From positions 90,046,443 through 90,110,442 of the forward strand of contig CATQJL010000316.1 in NCBI GenBank assembly GCA_958299035.1: DNA of 64,000 bases, written 5' to 3'. This document shows, piece after piece, positions 1 to 12,040 of the stretch (positions are counted from its first letter, which is position 1; each line of letters begins with the position of its first letter). Position numbers and translations under genes: made by a program. The notes beneath the pieces were generated by a model, which saw only the letters and a program-made list of their open reading frames with translations, had not been told where the DNA came from and made no database searches. This DNA comes from Cylicocyclus nassatus (taxonomy: Eukaryota; Nematoda; Chromadorea; Rhabditida; Strongylidae).

Positions 1-744
1 TCCATGATGGATGTTTAATCGCAAGATTTCATGAGCTAGCCCCGAGAACGAAGCTCTCAAATATAGAACTTCAAAAATTGCAATTTTGAGTTTGGTGCCA
101 GAAAATCGCAGAGTGCCGCTAGCTAGCCGAAAAAAATCTATAGAATTCACTTACGCAACAAAAGCCCATATGTTATTTTAGCAGGCTTTCATCTCGCATG
201 GAAACGCGAAAACAAAAAAATTGTAAAAATTCTCATTTCACAGGACAGATCCCCTTATCGATGTAATTTTTCCACAAAAACACAGTTTGCAACCAGAAGT
301 AAGACATATTGCCTATTTAGAACCTTGCGACGTTTTTTGGAGTGTAAAAAAATTTTTTTGCCGAAAAACTGCGGTAATGAGTGGATTTTTTCCGCAAAAT
401 GAGTATTTCACGAATTTTTCGTTTTTGCTTCACCGTGCAAGATCAGAGCTTTCCAAAGTAACTGATGGACTCCTGCAGTGTAAGTAATTTTTACAGATTT
501 TTTTTCGGCTAGCTAGCGGCACTCTGCGATTTTCTGGGACCAAACTCAAAATTGCAAATTTTGAAGTCCCATGTTTGAGAGCTTCGTTCTCGGAGGCTTG
601 CTCATGAAATCCTGCGCTTAAACATCCATCATGGAGCGCAGGCCTTCTAATGTTTTTAGAGAACAAGATTGTGAATTTGGGTTTAGTCGTTAAAAAGTTT
701 TTGAATTTTGTTTGAATTACGCAAGAACTTTCGAGCCAACCTAA
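1..744. mobile_element. Mariner-TIR foldback MITE, left part outside the window
   Basis: Right part of a non-autonomous element whose complete copy is at 28269-29121. It ends in CGAGCCAACCTAA followed by TA. Both arms of a long foldback are visible: the arm at about 1-140, with GCCGCTAGCTAGCCGAAAAA, returns inverted at about 500-650. No transposase is encoded. The 66-78 aa open frames inside are by-products of the palindrome. Confidence 0.8.
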
Positions 745-1008
745 TATTTAGACCGTTTCTCATCGATCAGGTCATATCAAGACTTATCAGTAGACCATCC
801 CCGTTACAATTTACCTTTGAGACACCCTAATATTATTCATGAATGCTAACACATAGGTAAAGAGCACTTGTGTTAGAACCCGTTATATTTACGAAAAATA
901 CTTGTGCCTAGAAATACATGTAGCTTGTAAAAGTAAGATTAACGGATTTAACTAATGCGATTTAACTTTGAACGTGGACATCACAATAATCATGCAACTA
1001 CGACTTGC

Positions 1009-1149
1009 CTTGCAGTTGGCATGCAAACACATATGACTGCATTTCACAATAACAAAAACAGATAGAATTCCAGAAAGTGAGCTTGCAACCATTTGTATGC
1101 TCACTATCGATAAGTAGCCGATATCTGCCTCTGCAGTCGCACAGCCCAT
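1009..1149 (-). CDS. Srab-type chemoreceptor exon 1, duplicated copy (rest of gene off-window)
   Basis: Identical in layout to exon 1 of gene A (29386-29526). It encodes 47 residues starting MGCATAE, then TM1 (about residues 13-36) and ending HANCK. The start was chosen because MxC(S/A)TxE aligns with MNCSTWE of genes B and C; a longer frame upstream is open but not conserved. The donor is the rare GC type, AAG followed by GCAAGT. On the minus strand the remaining exons would lie below position 1009, and none is visible before the window edge, so the gene body is either outside the window or missing. Confidence 0.6.
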
Positions 1150-3050
1150 GGTTGTAGGCAGGAGTTTCTGGAAACATTGATAGAACACGAAATATTGAGC
1201 AAGATCTCTTGAAAAGCGGGACAAGAAAGTAGATTATGGTCGACGTCTCATGATAAACCACAGCGAAAAACTTCATTTTCAAAGTACGGATTGCACACTT
1301 TGGAGAGGTATTGAAGAATCAAAAATTTAGCTTTTCTTATGCCTATTGTAATTATAAACGTAAAATTCCGTTTATGGTCTTACGGCTTGACGCAAGTTTG
1401 GCAAGGTACCTCTGGAAGCGACTTCCTACATGGGCACTAATTTTGAACGATTTCACATTAGAGGGCGATCTCGAACCCAGGTATAAAAGAAATGCAAGCG
1501 CGCTAGACTTCGTTTTTGAGGTTAAAGAGGGGGTCGTAAAAATTGCTGCACAATCATAGCAAAGCTCCAAGACTTTTACATGGAGTATGCGACTGACATG
1601 CGGTAATGCTTCTTCTCACGGACGAGCAAAGTTTGAATTTTTTAGGTTGAAATAAACGGATGATTTACTTAGCGCAGAGACAATCATATCACACTGAGAT
1701 TTGGACCCTTTGTATACAGTATACGTTATATAATATACTACGTAGAATATAAATTCTGAAAACGTATGTAACACACTTTTTTCGAATGAAATTTTAGGAC
1801 GCTGTTCCCGATCCCAGGCGTATCTCCATCAAGCATATATTGCCGCAAGCTCTCAAAATTTTTGGAACTGCTTATTCTGCACTTCTTGCGCAGAACAGCC
1901 CAAACTGCAAAGAGACTTTTAAGCATTCCTCTCCCTTTTTGAGCAATTCATACAGCTTCTGATGATATCGCGCCCAAGTGCGAAATCAACGAAACGTATT
2001 CGAGGCGCATATTTGCCTGCATTGACTTACGTCGCTCTTCATGCCTATGACCGTGAAGCGGCTGAGGTCTCTGGACTTGGGGTTTTTCGTAATGATAACG
2101 GTATAGCTACCTTGTATATAGTTTTGGGAGAGTTAACCGTCATAGTCACGTCATAGCTACTGGAGCGCTAAGTAGTCAGGCAAGTTGCAGTATTGCTGTA
2201 GTGTTAGTGAGAGTGAAGCATCATGTGTGGTTTATCACTTATCATCTCTTCATTTTACTGACTACACTGTTGTGAGACTGCATGCTTTTGATTGGGAGAA
2301 GTTGACATGGTAGAAGAATGGAATGTATTTAAAGAACGGTTATAGTTTTCTTGGTTATGAGAATAAATTGGTTTGAATTTAGAACAGTGTTGAATATACA
2401 TGTGCGCGTTCACACACACTCGGCGCAGTGTGCAGCACATATACAACATTTGTTTACTACACTCAGTAGTAAGAAGAAATTGTACAAACTCATAATACAA
2501 TTGGAGAAGATACAAAGTTATCAAAATCAATAATAGGCTTATAACGTATTTTAGTGTAAACACAAGTAAAGAGAATTACTGTTAGATAGAGGACATACTT
2601 TATACGATAGACGCCTTTCTCAATAATAGTTGTGGTTCATTCTTAAAATCGGGAGGATGAGCTGACTGCGGTCTTTGCGCACACAGGAGCATAAAACACT
2701 CATGCAAACAGGCATCAACTTAATGTTCAGCGCAGTGACTTCCAGTGTCTAAGTACTAACCCATGTAAGCAGAAAAACCACCCTAGTAGAGACAGAAATC
2801 AAGAAATGGGAGTGCGTGCGTGTCGCGCGTCGCGCCATCGTCACGATTTTTCGAATGCCTCATACTTAAGCTTTGCTCGCGTGATTTACAAGCAGAAAAG
2901 AGGCATTCCACAAGAAGCGCCATGTAGTCTGCAGATGTCTGACTCAACATTAGCATTTATGGTATACGAATAGGTTGAAAGAATGGTAGCTAATAGTAAC
3001 TCGGAAAATTTATATGGATTCAATAGCACCTATACATTACACCGATACAC

Positions 3051-3230
3051 CGATACATTGACGATGTGCTACACATTTCAGATTTGCAAGAAATTTATCA
3101 CAATGAACTTATCATAGAAAAAACTAATACAAGTGATGCCGAAACCAGCTTTCTGGATCTAAACGTACGAGTATTAGATAACAATATTATATCTATAACA
3201 AAACAGATGCATAAAATTTGGAAGTGCTGA
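3051..3230 (+). pseudogene. Reverse-transcriptase fragment with YIDD motif
   Basis: An open stretch of 58 codons begins RYIDDVLHISDL, continues ELIIEKTNTSDAETSFLDL and ends at a stop. YIDD is the catalytic motif of reverse transcriptases. The following K-T-N...FLDL pattern resembles PLE-like reverse transcriptases other than the one at 12734-18548; this family placement is from memory and uncertain. No upstream RT motifs are present, so it is a relic. A second copy lies at 31428-31607. Confidence 0.5.
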
Positions 3231-3264
3231 GATATCCAGACTGCCACTCCAACTTTCCCAAATA

Positions 3265-4077
3265 TTAGGCTGGAAACTAAGTTTTGCAACTGGTTTCATA
3301 ACTTCACTCTCTTTGAATATGGCGCACTCAAACTTTGGCATCATGTGGAAGGCAATGTGAGCTACAAGTGAGCACAAATTGTCAAAATTTTGAACACGAA
3401 ATAGAGAAGTTTGAGGCGATTTTCAAAAACTAGTGAAATTTGAGAATTTTTGAGATTTCAAGCTAGAATGAAGCCTTTGGCAGCCTAGACCATGCGCAGT
3501 AATCCGGATTCGTCTATAAATTATTGCTGGAGCTTGACTCCTTTGGCCTATTAAGAAAGAAACAAAATTCAGGGGCATGTTAAGATTTGGCGTCCTCATA
3601 AAGTCGAACGAGTCGACGTACGCAAGAGCTGCTGGGGACGATCGTCAATGACTAAAGAGTCCAAAGCTCAAATTCCGCCGAGACTTTGCATAGTAAGGTT
3701 ATTTGACCTGCCAAACGCAAATATCACATTCATTTATTGAATCAACGCCCTTTTCCTTGTTTAGGGTGAGACCCCATATCGCACACCTACAGTAATCCTA
3801 CAAAAAAGCCGTTATCACGCAATTTCACTATCGTTTTCGTGATGAGCATGTCAAATAACACCCCTATGCCAAGTTGTAGCCAAATCCGTCAAACTTTGAA
3901 TTTTTCCCCTTCATACCATGCACCTACCGTAACCCTCACTGCGACGTCAGAATTTGGTAGGACAGCAGCTGCGCTTATAGCTTACGTAATAACCAACGCA
4001 GTGGCAAAATTTGAGTGCGCCATGTTGAGTGAGAGGGAAGTTATGAGACCAGTTGCAAAACTTAGTTTCCAACCTAA
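3265..4077. mobile_element. Mariner-TIR MITE with a paralogous empty site
   Basis: 813 bp bounded by TTAGGCTGGAAACTAAG and its inverted match ending CCAACCTAA, flanked by TA on both sides. The terminal inverted repeats extend for tens of bases (for example TTTTGCAACTGGT). No transposase frame was found. The second copy of the segmental duplication has a single TA here (31640-31641) and no element. Confidence 0.9.
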
Positions 4078-4937
4078 TATATCATAACTAGTACTTTAAT
4101 ACAAAAAAAACACTTAGAATTCAAAGAAACTGTTCAGATCACATAAGCTATAAAGACAAACTCTTGTAGTAAGTTTGAGTAAGTTTTGTTGGAAAAATGG
4201 TTGGGAAAGGAGAACATTAATCAGAACCTCAAAGGCAGCAGTTCGCCAAAACCGAACATCCCGAAATCTTGACATGGAAAGTTGCTTGCACCTCAAACAT
4301 GAGAACAGAGCAGTTCACAGCATGCTGCCCTTGCTTAGAAAACTGCCGCTAAACCCGTTACGCGCAAGCCATTCTAATACGCGCAAACGAGCTTGCAATT
4401 CTCCCTCACCCGCCAGAGAAGGCATGCCACAATGTTATAACTGCAAGGGTCCCAAAACGATTCTGCCTCTCTAGCCATGGCGGGACGCGCTCCATTCGTC
4501 CAAATTTAAAATGGGAGACCTTAAGAAATGTGAATTCTTGCCATTTTTGCCTTCAAATTGGATTTTCGGATTTAGCACCTTGGATTACCTCAGGTAAGCA
4601 AAAAAAAACTTCAAGTAGAGAATATGCCGAGCCCTGCCTTTGAGTCATACCTTAAGAGATAATCCTGCATACTGCGTAAATATGGTTTTGATGTAGCCCT
4701 TCATATACCATTGGTCCATGAAATAAGGGAACTCTGGTTCGATTCAGGATGAGGTCCAGATAAGTAATATGGCTCTATACAAGATCATTACACATGTAAT
4801 TTGAATTTCCTCAATTAGGAAATGTTTTAAATTAGCTAGTAAAGTAATAGCCGCTTTCTTTCGAAATTTGAAATTTGAAATCAAAAGAAAAAGCTCATTG
4901 TACTTTAACTTTTAGTAAACATAAACATAACCCTTAA
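4078..4937. other. No gene seen
   Basis: Duplicated DNA matching 31642-32499. Short open frames on both strands are not supported by homology, codon conservation or splice signals that I could recognise. Confidence 0.6.
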
Positions 4938-5485
4938 AGGCAGCGTACACCCAAAATTTCACCTTTGATGTTTTTGTCATTCTGGGGCCCTTCCGTGCCG
5001 CTGATTACAGTTATGTCATTGAGATTCTCCAGAAGTCCCAAAAAACCCCGATTTCCGGGGATTTCCTCTCTTCAGGGGAGGACGAGTTTCGAACTGCTCG
5101 TCCCCTTCGGCATGCCAGCAGCTGCAACAGCATGACAGCCTGCAGTTGGAACTGCAACTGCTGCATATGCTGTCGTGGTTCGTCGCCCGAAGGAGGCGCA
5201 CCGCAAAAAGAACTGCACTGTTGCAACTGCAGTTGCAGATGTAACAGCACTGCAACAGCAACTGCAACAACAACTGGAGCTTACGCCGTGGATTCGTCCG
5301 GAGGAGGCGGAGTGAAAGAAAAGGGGCGGAGTGAGAGAAAATTGAGGGGGAGGGGGGTTTTCTCCGCTCAGAAGCAACATTGGGAGGCCGGACCAACGCA
5401 GTTGGTCTTCTTCTGGGCCCAGTATATACACGGTATAGAAAGATCTAGGAAATTCGGCAACTTAGATTTTGGGTGTACGCTGCCT
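4938..5485. mobile_element. piggyBac-like MITE (TTAA-flanked)
   Basis: Flanked on both sides by TTAA, with inverted ends AGGCAGCGTACACCCAAAA. The interior is rich in CTGCAA/TTGCAG hexamer repeats (about 5105-5280) that fold on themselves and account for several overlapping 80-150 aa open frames. No transposase is present. The same family occurs at 32500-33049 and 14090-14350. Confidence 0.85.
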
Positions 5486-5489
5486 TTAA

Positions 5490-5931
5490 AGGCAGTAGGT
5501 CGGCAGAATGAGACCCGTGGCAAAACAAGGTCACAGGGTAGGAGCCCCCATGATGGAACCTATGGGTCAAAGTTCGATCTTTGCCACTTCTAACCCCCGA
5601 AATTTCAAAGCGAAGCCAGCGCTCATCTCCTGTCGTCTGCGAACCCGCCCACCCATGGACGAGTGAACGCGAAGCCCGTCATGGCGAAGACGCAAAGTCG
5701 TTGCGGCACCTCGTGCTTATAGCATTGCGGCTGGCGCTCTGACCGCGGAAGTCACTCGTTCTTGGGGTGGGCGGGTCGGAGAGGTTGGGAGATGAGCGCT
5801 ACTTCCGCGTTGAAATTTCGGGGGCTAGAAGTGGCAGAGAAAGATCGAACTTTGGCCCACAGGTCCCATTATGGGGCTCCTGACCTGTGACCTTGTTTTG
5901 CCACGGGTCTCATTCTGCCGACCCACTGCCT
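5490..5931. mobile_element. piggyBac-like foldback MITE sharing a TTAA with its neighbour
   Basis: Begins AGGCAGTAGGTCGGCAG immediately after the TTAA that closes the preceding element, and ends with the inverse GCCGACCCACTGCCT followed by TCAA, a one-base decay of TTAA. The arms are long (5490-5600 against 5820-5931), so it is close to a full foldback. In the other duplication copy (33054 onward) the right end is deleted. Confidence 0.8.
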
Positions 5932-6371
5932 TCAAGCATTTTTAGTCAAGGTAAACAGCACTGCAGCATTTGATCTTCAACGTTACACAACTGTATCTAC
6001 GAGCCAGAATAAATAGGTTCATTCAAAGTTGATATAGTATAATAACAGAGTAGGTGTTGAGATGTCAGTCACGCATTATAACCAGTATTTCCTTACCTTT
6101 TCCACTTCAGGCATTCATAAATCTCTTGTCTCTATTCATAGCTTTCAGCCTACATAGAGGGGCACATAACTTTCTCTGTGACCAAGCCAACTTTTACTAT
6201 TTCTGCAGCTTTCTTGGGAACTATCGAAGAGGGGCACCAAGAAAGCTACTCCACTGGTCTAGTTCTAAGCCCCGAAACCGTTGAGTGTAAAAAAAGTAAA
6301 ATCAATTTCGAACTTATGTTCAAAGATCTCATTGAATTAGTTTCTTTTTCTGTTCTCCTTTAGGTTTGATA

Positions 6372-6484
6372 TATCACCTATTCGTTGACTACACGGACTG
6401 GACACCATTGCGGAGCAGCGCCGTCAGCTAAAAAGCATGCCCCAGTACAAATCCGCCATTGTATATACAAATTGTGCTCTCGCA
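6372..6484. repeat. Dispersed repeat, related to an inverted copy near 55310-55440
   Basis: The stretch containing CGTTGACTACACGGACTGGA, a GCGGAGCAGCGCCG-like core and GTGCTCTCGCAACA returns in inverted orientation near 55310-55440 with more divergence, and in direct orientation in the segmental duplicate near 33774. It is probably the end of a mobile element. No class could be assigned. Confidence 0.5.
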
Positions 6485-6499
6485 ACAAGCCCGTATGCA

Positions 6500-7830
6500 C
6501 GTACCTCCCCGCTGGGGAGGGGAGGGGAGCTAAATCCCCAGAGAACGATCCCCTTTCTTGAACCCCGCTATGCCAGAGGGGAGGGGAGCGATCCCTTCCC
6601 CTGCATCTACAGCGGGGATGGTGTAATTGTGGCAGTCGCATCTAGCTCACGGCTACTAAAAGACCTCGCCAAAAAAGCTATCTTCAGACAATTTTTGTGT
6701 ACAAGAATGACTTTTGGAATAAAATGTACAAGAATAGTAATTTCGAGTGCCTTTGCTCCTTTTCTCCGTTTTCTCCTTTTTCTTCTTTCATCCCTCCCAT
6801 TATATCTCCGTCGGTCTCTTCTTCTTTTCCTTATCACTGGTTCTAAGTCTTTGTTCTACCCGTTACGTGCTTTCGTAGTAGTAATGTTGATTTTCAAGGT
6901 CTATTTTCGTGTTATAGTTTCCTATCAGAAGAATTGATGAATGTGCAGTTTTGTAGTTTCTGTGGTTTTTTTTCAGTGTTTGCTAGCCGTTTCTTTGCGG
7001 TGTTATTTCGCTGCCACATATTCCGTAGTTGATTTCAGGGGTATCGATCGGGCGAAACCCAGCGGGGATCCCTTGATCATCCTTTGACCATACAGCTGAT
7101 TAAACACATTGTATTTATCGTATTATATGATATATTGCCTTATCTTCTTATCGTAACAAAGCTGCCTTGAAAAAATCTAGAAAGTAGCAAATTTGCTTAA
7201 TTCTGAGTAGAGATCCCCAGCGGAGTGATCCTCTCCCCAGCGTTCCCATCGTGCATAGCAGGGATGGCTGCCGGGGATCATTCCCTTGAGGAAATGGACG
7301 GTATGTCGCTAATAGCTACAGGTTCCATGAAGATCTGGCACAATTTGCGGATTCTGTTATGCGTAGAAATTCTGACGTGAGTGCCGCGGCATACCCCCCC
7401 CCCTCTTATTTTCCTGCAGCATGATGTCTTACCCATTCACTGCACAGACATCTTGGCTTCTACTGTTAAACATCTTTACGCTGAAATGGGGCAGCACGGG
7501 AAAATGTGAGCAACATTCATGAAAACAGCAGGAATTAGAGGGTGTAAGAATTATCAATTTTGGTGCACGGAGCGCAATCATAGCAGACACGCGTACCGCA
7601 GCGACTAAAGAGTTGCCGATGACAAAATAAAATGACTAGCTGTCAAAAGATGAGAACGGAGGAAAATTACTATAGAATAGCGGAAGCGAAGTAATCCCCC
7701 CTCTCGATCCCCTTTGTGCATAAGGGGGTTTACTTTTTCCCCTGCTCCCAGGGATCCCTTCTCCGATATTGTTTTTGTGCATACGGGGGTTCGCGTGGGG
7801 AGGGGAGGGGAGCCCCAGCGGGGATCATCT
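6500..7830. repeat. GC-rich interspersed blocks around CCAGCGGGGATC
   Basis: Three clusters (about 6506-6625, 7055-7285 and 7695-7830) share short blocks such as CCCAGCGGGGATC, GGGGAGGGGAGGGGAG and their complements in a mostly AT-rich stretch. They recur in the partner copy (about 33895-35250). They look like the ends of mobile elements, but I could not fix boundaries. The open frames crossing them are not supported. Confidence 0.45.
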
Positions 7831-9575
7831 CAAAGTTGGGCCAGACTGCGCGGCGTACGCCGTGTATGCTCCTATGATGAAATATACCGAGCGTACGCTG
7901 CGTACGGCGCGTGCGCCGTTCCCTGCAAAGTCCGGCTCAACCCTTAATGATGTAACGCACATCCCTTCCTCGCGGAGATGTACGTGCATACAAGCCTTAC
8001 TCTATTTAATTTTGGAGGTCAACCGTCTTCTTACACTAAAGTTAATGAATTCATTTTAAAAAGTACTGATTATCTTACACAACAGTGCTGAGAATGCTTC
8101 CGAGAAAAAAGATGATATACCGGAGTTATGAAAGTTACTACAAGTCGAAAGCTAAAGTTTATCAAAAATCTCAAGTTTTGTCCTTATTAAAAACATGCTT
8201 ATTGTTAGCATTTAAGTGTTGGTCAAAGCTATTAAACAAAAGTCATTCTATTTGCTTTGAAAACAGAGTTTCTTGTAGAGCAGAATTGGAACTGTACAAG
8301 TACTTTGCCGTAATCTAACGCTTGAGCGACGACAAAAAGAACCACCAACCTATGAGAATCTAGTACCTCAATGCAACTTCATTGCCTATTCCATGATCAC
8401 TATTAGCTGAGAGCGCTTCCATCTCCATGTGCACAATTTGTATGTATTGTATTGCACTGTAAAATCAAAACACTTTGATCAGCTACTGATGATGCTGTAC
8501 GCAATTACGAAACTATTTTTATCTTTAAATCTGATACTATCGCTTGTCTTTACACCTAAGTCATTCTGTAGAAGCTGCATTGCTGTAGATTTCTGTCTAC
8601 AATTCTAAATCAGCTTACAGTTTCTGCTCTTCGAACACTTCCAGAAAATAATGCACAAAGTGGCATTAATCACCAGACAAATTGCCGCTTGGCACTTAAG
8701 ATCTAATAATGGAAAGATATTTGGTTGAAGTGGCCTTTTAATATAACATTTGAAAAAACCCCCATTTGGAAGGCATAAAATGCTGATCCAACTTTCTCAT
8801 CTGCGGAGCTTTTTTGGGAGCGAAGTTAGGAGGGGCCTCCGGAGCAAAATGCTGAATGCGTAGTGTGGGGAGAATAACTTATTGAACTTTTTCTAGCCTA
8901 AATGAAGCAATGATGGGCGGAGGTAATTTCAAATTCAAGTTGTTTATTGCATAGAGTGCCCTGCAATTATTACGGCTGCACTCGCCAAAGGAAGATTCAA
9001 CACTGGTAACGTGTTTGAGCGATCAGTTTTTTGCTTCAATAAACGCTCATAACTCTTCGCTCGAAAACACTCCGCAAATACGGAGAGGTTTGAAATTGGC
9101 TGCTCACTCCTTGCAAGACATTATACAGCACATTTCAAATGGCCACCTCTAAACATCATTTCCTCGTAAGAATAAGCTGAAGAGAGTTTACTTTTTAGTC
9201 TACTTTTTTTTCATATACTAGGTGCATGAAAAAGGTTTTGGCATCTCTGAAACCCTTTGCGCACATGCTCCGAGCGCACACAACTTCATAGTCAAAGAGG
9301 TTACTGAATGCGTGCGAGCATTTTACAGTGACTTGTAACGGTGTGCATATTTAAGAGTTTTCAAACTAGAAAAACGCTTTTACAACTGTTCCTTGAAGAA
9401 ACGACCTTTCTTTAATCGCAAAGCGCTAAGCAATGCACGAATGTCTCATCTAGACCGGACGTTTGTTGGTTTTCCTTTCATCATTTTAAAGAAAACTCAG
9501 TGTGAATTTTTAGTTTGTGCTATTGATTGATTCTGTCATCATTTGCAAGAGAGGAGGACGGAGGTTAAAGAGGTA

Positions 9576-10519
9576 TTAGGTTGTCCAGAAATTAATGCAG
9601 GTTTTGAATTCCAACCGAATAAGTCATACACTTCACATTTCTAAGTAGATTGCAAGGTACCGTTCGATAGAGCAAAGCAAGCTCTACCAGATGGCTTTCC
9701 TTCTTCCTGCTCTTTGATCCACAACGAGTTTCGCGCCAAATCTAAAAACATTCAAGTGTCCGAAAAATTGAGAAAAATCGTAACTCAGTAAAAATCCTAT
9801 AAAAATTCTAACTTGCTCACGTAAACATAATCCACATAGAGCATCTATATACGCCATTGCCGTATTTTTTTCGCTGTTGAAAATCATGAAAACGGAGATT
9901 TTTGTGCATTTGCCAAAGTGGTGCTGTGCCGATCCCACATAAGTAATTGTATTCTACAAGCCTGTACATGTACAAACATAAATTTCCAGCTCTCTACAAG
10001 CTTTAGTTCTCGAGAAATATCGAATACAGTTTTCTCTAGTCATGTGGTCCAAGCTAAAATTCAAATTTCTCGAGAACTAAGGCTTGTAGAGAGCTGGAAA
10101 TTTATGTTTGTACTTGTACAGGCTTGTAGAATACAATTACTTATATGGGATCGGCACAGCACCACTTTGGCAAATGCACGAAAATCTCCGTTTTCTTGAT
10201 TTTCAACAGAGAAAAAAATACGGCAATGGCGTATATAGATGCTCTATGTGGATTATGTTTACGTGAGCAAGTTAGAATTTTTATAGGATTTTTTATGAAC
10301 TGAGTTACGATTTTTCTCAATTTTCGGACACTTGAATGTTTTTAGTTTTTGGCGCGAAACTCGTTGTGGATCAGAGCTATTGCTAAAGCAAGATAGCCAT
10401 CTGGTAGAGCTTGCTTTGCTCTGTCGAATGGTATTTTGCAACCTACTAGAAATGAGAAGTGTATGACTTATTGCGGTTGGAATTCAAAACCTGCATTAAT
10501 TTCCGGACAACCAACCTAA
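9576..10519. mobile_element. Mariner-TIR foldback MITE, nearly complete palindrome
   Basis: 944 bp flanked by TA. The left end is TTAGGTTGTCCAGAAATTAA; the right end is the inverse, with a small insertion near the tip. The two halves mirror each other almost throughout: GCAAGCTCTACCAGATGGCT near 9680 returns inverted near 10400, and the CCAGCTCTCTACAAGC arms face each other at 9980 and 10090. A diverged right half of the same family lies at about 25850-26265. No coding capacity. Confidence 0.88.
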
Positions 10520-10851
10520 TAGCTGCAGGGCAGAAAGGGAAATAAAGGGCAAAAAAGGGAACAATGAGGGGAGAAGAGCGGACAAGTGGTGGACTTAGGC
10601 TCCCATGAACTGAAACGCGCTTACCGCATGCTCCCAAAGGAAAAGAAGGCTTGCTTTCCTTACCCTCCATTTTGAAATGAGCGATACTTTGGGTAGAATA
10701 AGGACTAGTGAGAGTTAAATCCAAGGGCGACTTTCAGGAAGATCCCGGCTCCAGCCTAACTGAGCCCTGCCCCTAGTCTACCTCATCTACGACAAATGTG
10801 AAACTTCGAACTCTCTTTTGATGGAAAGTTTTTGTTCTTTCATTAACTCAC

Positions 10852-10992
10852 CCTGCAGTTGATGTGAAAGGATAGATGGCCGCATTTCGTAGCAACGTGT
10901 ACAGAAATAATCCCAGAGAAAACACCTGCGAGCATTTGTAAGCCTACCACCAATGAATAGCCTACGCTCATCTCAACTGTTGAACAAACCAT
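10852..10992 (-). CDS. Orphan Srab-type chemoreceptor exon 1
   Basis: 47 codons starting MVCSTVEMSVGYSL and ending FHINCR, with a hydrophobic TM1 between and a donor at GTGAGTT. It aligns residue for residue with exon 1 of genes A, B and C (MxCSTxE, SGI(L/I)SV, SFHxNC). No matching exon 2 (a 63-nt TM2 exon) was found between here and the window start. It is therefore a relic, an alternative first exon for a gene to the left, or the start of a gene with a very long first intron. Confidence 0.6.
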
Positions 10993-12040
10993 GACTATGT
11001 GAAGACGTTTGATTGGGCTAAAAGATTCATTGGTGTAAATATCCAGATATGATAAACTTACAAATCTGCATTTACAAAATTTCTTTCAAATGGAAAACGC
11101 TAAAATGAGCTGCTTTAAAAACATGCAAACGGGTAAAATAGCTCAAGAATTAAGGAGCTATTTTTACTGCGAAAGCATAGCGAGACTTTTCATCACTGTA
11201 GCGAGTGTACGGTGGGGATGATATATACCAAGCATTTCCGTTGAGACTGTGAATGTTTTGAACGGAAAAACTTCAGATTGTGTACGTTCCAAACGGAAAA
11301 GTTATAATGCATAATGACTAATGATGACGCCATCTCAGACAAAACAGATTGATTCTCGATAAGCTTATCCACTAAGCTAGAGAATTAACACAAGACTTAA
11401 GGGGGAAATTGAAAAGTAGAAATTTTGAAACTAAGGAGCTAACCTGCAAACTTCCTGTAAAATAAGAGATTCTGGCAAGATTTGAAGAAGATAATGATTT
11501 TCAAGCGCCAGCGAAGCATACGCCGGCCTACACTAAGAGAGGAAGCTTGAGAAAAGAAAATTTTTCCATCAGCTATGTCTTGAATTGTGTGATTTTGGTT
11601 CCTGAAAACCTACAAATTTGGGATATCTCTGATAGTGCAGTTCGAGCAAGGGAATTCATTAAAAGTCATCCTACCTGCAAATTCGTAAAAAAAGGAGAGA
11701 TGAAGGTTTGTAGTAAACTCCTCGTCAGGGCATCTCTGCTGAGGCGGGCTTAAGGTGATCTTGTGGCGCCTCAGTGCTATACCAAAAACGAGCGACTGAT
11801 CTGGTTTTGGATCGTTAGACAAACGCGGTTTCAAGAAAAATACTCTTTGGTATCTACGCAGGCGTGGTGATGGTGAAACGAGTAAGGACGCTGCAATCCA
11901 GGCGTCATAAAGTTCGAAACAGGCTAGTAATAGATTTTTGCCACACATTGCCAAAACCTTTGAAGTTACTACAAAAAATCAATAAAGGCTTTGACCAGAA
12001 AATTTCTTCCGTCAAACGAAGAAATAAGACAAAAGTAATA
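10993..12040. other. No gene seen
   Basis: AT-rich DNA with only short unsupported open frames. No repeat boundaries or splice-bounded exons were recognised. Confidence 0.5.

Larger units (their letters stand above)
1..9186. repeat. Segmental duplication, copy 1 (partner 28378-36619)
   Basis: This block reappears in the same orientation at 28378-36619. The offset is 28377 up to about position 3260, 27562 after a mariner MITE present only in this copy, and about 27418 near the end after small indels. Copy 1 runs off the window start; homology stops near 9186, where the two copies continue with unrelated DNA. In 1-3264 I noticed only three substitutions, whereas 4080-9186 carries many substitutions and short indels. 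The block holds a chemoreceptor first exon, three MITEs, a reverse-transcriptase scrap and GC-rich repeats. Confidence 0.93.

Noticed and set aside
2255..2563. 102-aa hydrophobic minus-strand frame
   Set aside because: AT-rich composition only; no splice or homology support, and perfect duplication gives no evolutionary test.
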